Positions 58,761-64,000 of a stretch of 64,000 nucleotides of DNA are shown in pieces. The notes beneath the pieces are model-generated. The model saw only the letters and a list, made by a program, of their open reading frames with translations. It had not been told where the DNA came from and did no database searches. Both the position numbers and the translations under genes were made by a program. Each line of letters starts with the position of its first letter. Position 1 is the stretch's first letter. Location of the stretch: assembly GCA_958510875.1 (NCBI GenBank), contig OY294070.1, positions 114,556,703-114,620,702 on the forward strand, read 5' to 3'. The stretch comes from Endomychus coccineus (taxonomy: Eukaryota > Arthropoda > Insecta > Coleoptera > Endomychidae).

Positions 58761-59335
58761 TCAGTTCACTTGATTACGTTAATCTTATAAATATCTGGAA
58801 AACGAACCATAACCAAAACGAAATCGAAAACCAGTTTCAATAGCTCATTTAGAAAGAGTTTACAGCACACTCGGGTAAGCCGCAAGAATGAACCAAATCA
58901 CCTTCATACAGTGCCAGAGAAAGATAACAGATTTCAATTTAATAAAGTGCAGGGACGGCCTAGCGACATATATTCCGGATTATTCACTCAAGTAGTAAAT
59001 AGCGTGAAATTTCAAATTGAATTGATGGAGTTATTGGTTTTTCCACGACTTTCACGGAAAACTCTTAGCGGTTGTATCTAAGGCAATTTGAAATATTATT
59101 TTGGTACTTATCGAATGAATGTTGTTTTCCAAGAATCCATCGTCGGGATTAATAGCACTCAAAATGTTTTAGAACCAAAACTACTATTAATATTATCATA
59201 ATTTCCTGTTATTATAAATAACTAATAAGGTGTTTTATCTCTTACTTACCATACATTCCGGAGACCTCAGAGAAAATCGAGAAATGTTTGAAAAAGTATG
59301 ATATAAATGTCGCACATGATACTAACTGTGTTGGG
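58761..59335. other. No recognisable feature
   Basis: AT-rich, no coding or repeat signal I can name. Confidence 0.4.
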
Positions 59336-59339
59336 AAAT

Positions 59340-60120
59340 GTTTTTCAAACCTAAAATCTTTAATAGGTACCTAAAAATAAACAAACCAACACAGTATACA
59401 AATTAAATTGCTTGGATTGCGATGGGACTTATACAGGAATCTCTAGCCTTATTCACAGAAAAGAATGTATGGCCATAAGTATAGCACAAGGAACTGAAAC
59501 TTTAAAAATTCCACAGCCGTTGTTAAACACAGTTTTGATTATAACCATCAATTCGATTGCAAAAATCTCAATATTTTAACTGAAGAAACCAATTTTGATA
59601 TAATATCTATCCTGGAGATGATTCACAGAAAATATGACTCTAAGATTGTAAATCATAGTACAGACGTTTAATCACTGAGTCAAATTTATATCAATTCAAT
59701 TAATTGAGACTAATGCAAATTTCTAAATGCGTCTTAGTGATGTTAAAAGTATATTTTAGGTAGCTTGCTCAAATACGAATATTTCTAATAAGGTCTGACA
59801 ACCTTTTTCGATTACCTCATAAGTATTCAACATGTGGTTTGAGTGTGCATACTTGGCGTTATATTTTTTGGTTTCAGTCGTATATAGACTTTGTTTGACA
59901 TGAGTACGTATATTATAAGAACATTACTAAGCAGTGGATTCTTGATACATATTCATATACTTGAAACATCAGTTAGTTTTAAGAAATCCCGTTTCAGACA
60001 TAATAGTCTTCTGATGCTGGTCGTGAGACCGAAACGTACATAAAGACGAAAATAATAGGCATATGTGTAAGTGTGACCTATTGAATTCATATATAATGCA
60101 TACCTAGGTCAAGAATCATT
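59340..60120 (+). pseudogene. Penelope-like element fragment (PLE-3): GIY-YIG nuclease and 3' tail
   Basis: VYKLNCLDCDGTYTGISSLI, HRKECMA (about 59397-59475) has the Y-K-L-x-C-x-x-C-x-x-x-Y-x-G pattern of PLE nucleases, with C-x-x-C before the GIY-YIG core. One frame over, VKHSFDYNHQFDCKNLNILT, EETNF and SILEMIHRKYD (about 59522-59640) give the H-x-x-x-x-x-H and terminal E-x-x-x-I motifs. The tail 59720-60120 matches the inverted pair at 46510-47400 and holds a hammerhead fold at 60006-60047. This lineage differs from PLE-1/PLE-2 in protein and ribozyme. The RT is absent. Confidence 0.7.
60006..60047 (+). ncRNA. Hammerhead ribozyme relic in PLE-3 tail
   Basis: Stem I GTCTT (60006-60010) pairs with AAGAC (60043-60047). 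Core CTGATGC (60011-60017; the last base should be A). Stem II GGTC-GTGA-GACC (60019-60030) is perfect with a GNRA loop. GAAAC is at 60031-60035, then a four-base loop and an ATA triplet (60040-60042; GTA in relatives) directly before stem I. Relatives at 46565-46610 (minus) and 47302-47334 carry other lesions but keep CGTCTT/AAGA(C/T)G. Confidence 0.6.
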
Positions 60121-62103
60121 ATTAACTATTACTGCTGGTACTAATCGGGCGATTCTAGACTGATTTTTCAAGACGGTGGATGTAAGATCTGGAAATAGAG
60201 ACATGCGGTTTCATGTATTCTCTTGCTCAATATTCATTATTCTGTATGAAGATCCTTACTCAAGTAAAACAGTGGCCTCTTTTCTTTGCTACTGCTCATT
60301 ATGCCTAGAAAGTTACGATAGACCTTGAACCGACCCTTTCATCGAAAGAAGTGCTATCAGAAGTCTAGCTAGACGATAATTATATGTTAGTCCAGGCAAT
60401 AAGCCGGGAAGAAGGCCATAATAAAAAAAAATACGGTAGGCTGGAATTTCGATTTTTTTTTTTCTAAAATGCAAATAATCTATGGGCTTCTCATACCCCA
60501 TAGATTATTCATGACTATCGAGATCGCGGAGGTCGACCTTTCTAACCCCCCCCCCCCCCAACGGAGTTCCAACCCCTCAGAGGTGCATTCTTATAAAAAC
60601 AGTCCAAAATCAATGAATTAAGAGTCGAAAATGACCCCTAGTATGTTATTTGGTTTGGGTCGCTGTTCCGCAGTAAGTTTTCTCAAAGAACTCTCAGATG
60701 GAAAATTCGGGAAATTTGAAATTTTCCTGAGATGTTTGTGAATAATAAAGTATAATTTTGTTGCAAAAATGACCTCTAGTAGGTTTTTTGGGTCGCTGAT
60801 CACGATTCCGTTGTAATTTTTTCCAAAAAAGTCTCTCCAGATGGACAATTCGGGAAATTTGAAATTTTCCTGAAGCGGTTATGAATAATAAAGTATAATT
60901 TTGTTGCAAAACTGACTTTTAGTAGGTTTTTCGGGTCGCTAATCACGATTCCGCTGTTATTTTTATCAAAAAATTATCTCCAGATGGAAAATTCGGGAAA
61001 TTTGAGATTTTCCTGAGACGGTTATGAATAATAAAGTATAATGTTGTTGCAAAAATGACCTCTGGTCGTGAGACCGAAACGTACATAAAGACGAAAATAA
61101 TAGGCATATGTGTAAGTGTGACCTATTGAATTCATATATAATGCATACCTAGGTCAAGAATCATTATTAACTATTACTGCTGGTACTAATCGGGCGATTC
61201 TAGACTGATTTTTCAAGACGGTGGATGTAAGATCTGGAAATAGAGACATGCGGTTTCATGTATTCTCTTGCTCAATATTCATTATTCTGTATGAAGATCC
61301 TTACTCAAGTAAAACAGTGGCCTCTTTTCTTTGCTACTGCTCATTATGCCTAGAAAGTTACGATAGACCTTGAACCGACCCTTTCATCGAAAGAAGTGCT
61401 ATCAGAAGTCTAGCTAGACGATAATTATATGTTAGTCCAGGCAATAAGCCGGGAAGAAGGCCATAATAAAAAAAAATACGGTAGGCTGGAATTTCGATTT
61501 TTTTTTTCTAAAATGCAAATAATCTATGGGCTTCTCATACCCCATAGATTATTCATGACTATCGAGATCGCGGAGGTCGACCTTTCTAACCCCCCCCCCC
61601 CAACGGAGTTCCAACCCCTCAGAGGTGCATTCTTATAAAAACAGTCCAAAATCAATGAATTAAGAGTCGAAAATGACCCCTAGTATGTTATTTGGTTTGG
61701 GTCGCTGTTCCGCAGTAAGTTTTCTCAAAGAACTCTCAGATGGAAAATTCGGGAAATTTGAAATTTTCCTGAGATGTTTGTGAATAATAAAGTATAATTT
61801 TGTTGCAAAAATGACCTCTAGTAGGTTTTTTGGGTCGCTGATCACGATTCCGTTGTAATTTTTTCCAAAAAAGTCTCTCCAGATGGACAATTCGGGAAAT
61901 TTGAAATTTTTCTGAAGCGGTTATGAATAATAAAGTATAATTTTGTTGCAAAACTGACTTTTAGTAGGTTTTTCGGGTCGCTAATCACGATTCCGCTGTT
62001 ATTTTTATCAAAAAATTATCTCCAGATGGAAAATTCGGGAAATTTGAGATTTTCCTGAGACGGTTATGAATAATAAAGTATAATGTTGTTGCAAAAATGA
62101 CCT
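60017..62103. repeat. Almost perfect ~1.04 kb tandem duplication
   Basis: Unit 1 is 60017-61061 and unit 2 is 61062-62103; a third start (CTGGTCGTGA) begins at 62104. I find one substitution (near 60868 against 61910) and two homopolymer length changes (C14/C12 at about 60546; T11/T10 at about 60453). The unit covers the end of the PLE-3 tail, unique flank and the left arm of foldback A2. Very recent event, or an assembly artefact. Confidence 0.9.
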
Positions 62104-62596
62104 CTGGTCGTGACCTCTAGTCATTTGCAACAAAATTATACGTTATTATTCATAACCGTCTCAGGAAAATTTCAAATTTCTCGAATTTTCCATCTGGAGA
62201 GTTTTTTCTGAAATATAACTGCGGAATCGTGATTAGCGACCCAAAAAACCTACTAGAGTTCATTTTTGGAAACAAAATTTCAAATTATATATTATATATA
62301 AGTTTTCCAAATTTCCCATCTGGAGGGAGTTTTCCGAGAGAACTAACTGTGGAATCATGATCAGCGACTCAAAAAACATACTGGGAGTCATTTTCGGCTC
62401 TTAATTCATTAATTTTGGACTGTTTTTATAAGAATGCTCCTCTGAGGGGTTGAAACCCTGTTTTGGGGTGGTAGAAAAGTCGACCCCCGCAGTCTTGACA
62501 GTCATGAATGATTTATGGGGTATTAGGAACAAAATACAAGGAAAATTTCAAAAATTCTAGCTTACTATATTCTTTTTTCCAGTTCGTTGCCTGGAC
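61434..62596. mobile_element. Foldback element A, copy 2 (left arm duplicated at 60389)
   Basis: Ends AGTCCAGGCAATAAGCCGG and CAGTTCGTTGCCTGGAC, flanked by a perfect 8 bp duplication TATATGTT (61426-61433 and 62597-62604). Arms complement each other around a centre near 62110, with core units GGTCGCTGATCACGATTCCG (61830), a variant at about 61977, and complements near 62228 and 62352. Same family as 4601-5582. The left arm also exists once more at 60389-61061 because of the tandem duplication. No protein. Confidence 0.85.
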
Positions 62597-62825
62597 TATA
62601 TGTTGAGTTTGATAGATCGGAGTACTTAAAAAAAAATGCAAGTGAGATTTGACAAAGATGGGGATAGGATGGGCGTGATTGGTAGATTTATAAAGCATCT
62701 TCAACCGATAAAGGACGTTGAATATCTGCAACTCTACCGACTTTTGTGGCAAACGCTTTGACCATTTATTCCATTTATCGCGAAAGCATGGGCAATTTGA
62801 ATTTAGGTATGTCCCATTATATTGT

Positions 62826-63853
62826 GATATAATTTAATGATAAATTTGATAAACTTGATCACACTATTCTTCTAGGCCAGCTCAAATCCATTGGATTTAG
62901 TACCTCCTTAGTAGCGTTTTTTTTGCTCATACATCATCAATAGATCGCAGTTTGTGCAGTATTGCGGTCAAAGATCAAATTCTTTTATCGCCAAATCCGG
63001 TGTGCCTTAAGGTTCAAACCTTGGTCCTCTACTGTTCCTGTTATTTATTAATGATTTGGCTGAAACCATAATCGGATTGACACTAATTTTTGCTGATGAC
63101 TTGAAAATATTTTTAGAAATAAAGACCATAGACGACTGCTATGCACTTCAAAATGATCTGGACAATATTTTCGAATGGTGCGCCAACAATAAATTAAGTC
63201 TAAATATTAGTAAATGTTGTGTTGTTAGCTTCAGTCGTAAAGTTCATCCTATTTTGTTCGATTATCTTTTAGATTCAGTAATCATTTCTCGTAATACTAC
63301 AGTCAAAGACTTAGGTGTTTGATACGATCATCAATTCACTTTTAATCTACATATAAGTGATATGTGTGCTAAAGCTAATAGAACTTTAGGGTTTGTACTT
63401 AGACATTCCAAATATTTCAACAATTTAGAGGTACTACAAACACTGTTTAATTCATTGGTTAGACCAAAACTGGAATATGCTTCATCTATCTGGTATAAAT
63501 TTCAGATTACACTGATTGAGAGCATTCAACGTAAATATTTGAAATATCTCTGGTAACGAACTTTCAATATCTTTCCTAGAAGAGGTTTTGATCATCAATT
63601 ATTAATATCTACTTTTGATTGTTTGACACTTGTCCTCCACAATTTGTTGAATAATAATATTGACTGCAGTTACTTATTAGGTAAATTCAATTTTGTTGTA
63701 CCTAGATTATCTTCTCGCTTAACTTTTTACAATGTAAGGTCTAATACAAATGTATCATCTAGATGTCCGATATTTGTCATGACAACAAACTTTAATGTTA
63801 TTTGTTCACAATGTGACTTATTTTTCAATAGTATTCAGTACCTATCTTATTAG
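62826..63853 (+). pseudogene. LINE reverse transcriptase relic, C-terminal two thirds
   Basis: Starts with LDHTILLGQLKSIGFSTSLV (about 62846-62905) and a P-x-G-S-N-L-G-P-L-L-F-L segment (about 63000-63040). FINDLAETIIGLTLIFADDL, KIF (about 63043-63110) keeps the FADD pair. EWCANNKLSLNISKC (about 63172-63218) and TTVKDLGV (63299-63322) follow; a stop TGA at 63320-63322 interrupts. It continues in frame with ANRTLGFVLRHSKYFNNLEV, SLVRPKLEYASSIWY (about 63370-63500), a stop at 63554-63556, then the C-terminal domain to TAG 63851. Beyond it, T-rich 3' UTR runs to the window end. Only about three lesions, so a relatively young copy; possibly more element lies past 64000. Confidence 0.8.
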
Positions 63854-64000
63854 TGTGGTTAAGTGAGGTTTTTCATTTTATTTTTCATTTTTATCACCTT
63901 GTAATTTAAGAATTTTGTCAGTTTATTTTCATTATTCCTATAAGATATTATTTTTGTTATATATTTCTTGTTATTGTTTATATTATGTTGCTCTGTATTG

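Noticed and set aside
60546..60560. Long C homopolymer as a regulatory or G-quadruplex element.
   Set aside because: It is a variable-length tract inside foldback A (14 against 12 C in the two tandem units, CCCC only in copy 1), best explained as slippage.

Overview
The window looks like insect nuclear DNA. It is AT-rich, has eukaryotic splice-like signals, and is full of insect-type transposon relics: Tc1, mariner, two hAT groups, piggyBac, Harbinger, Penelope, Jockey/CR1-like LINEs, Ty3/gypsy, and a DDE group common in insects. I cannot name the species; a beetle or other highly repetitive insect genome would fit. I found no host gene I would defend, no tRNA or rRNA gene, no CRISPR array and no bacterial operon. 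Almost every recognisable reading frame is a decayed mobile-element protein carrying stops or frameshifts.

Layout. 0-1 kb: an LTR fragment abutting a LINE reverse-transcriptase relic. 3.9-6.4 kb: a DDE transposon with about 450 bp inverted arms, itself split by a foldback element flanked by an imperfect 8 bp target duplication. 6.4-9.9 kb: a short dispersed repeat, then a Penelope-like element (PLE) cut in two by a Tc1 element whose transposase has only two in-frame stops. 10.3-14.8 kb: a second DDE relic, an LTR copy, and a second PLE fragment with its GIY-YIG domain. 15.1-25.2 kb: three large foldback elements, a gypsy integrase relic and a second LTR copy lying inside a short repeat. 26-34.5 kb: LINE relics, a Harbinger relic, and a tyrosine-recombinase (Crypton-like) element bounded by strong palindromes. 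35-39.5 kb: another foldback and a mariner split by an antisense LINE. 40.6-45.9 kb: two hAT elements, the second with clear TIRs and a 7/8 matching target duplication. 46.5-56 kb: an inverted pair of PLE tails, then RNase H, DDE, piggyBac and several LINE relics. 57.4-64 kb: a DDE element copy, a third PLE fragment with its tail, a nearly perfect about 1.04 kb tandem duplication, a foldback with a perfect 8 bp target duplication, and a LINE reverse transcriptase with FADD.

Two themes tie the window together. First, the PLE relics carry hammerhead-ribozyme-like tails of two different designs. Second, at least five foldback arrangements with different arms share a core of about 20 bp (GGTCGCTGATYACGATTCCG or its complement). 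The nested insertions give a relative history: PLE before Tc1; DDE transposon before foldback A; mariner before LINE; short repeat D before LTR E. The dense two-strand mix of dead elements without host genes is what pericentromeric heterochromatin or a piRNA cluster looks like, but sequence alone cannot show that.
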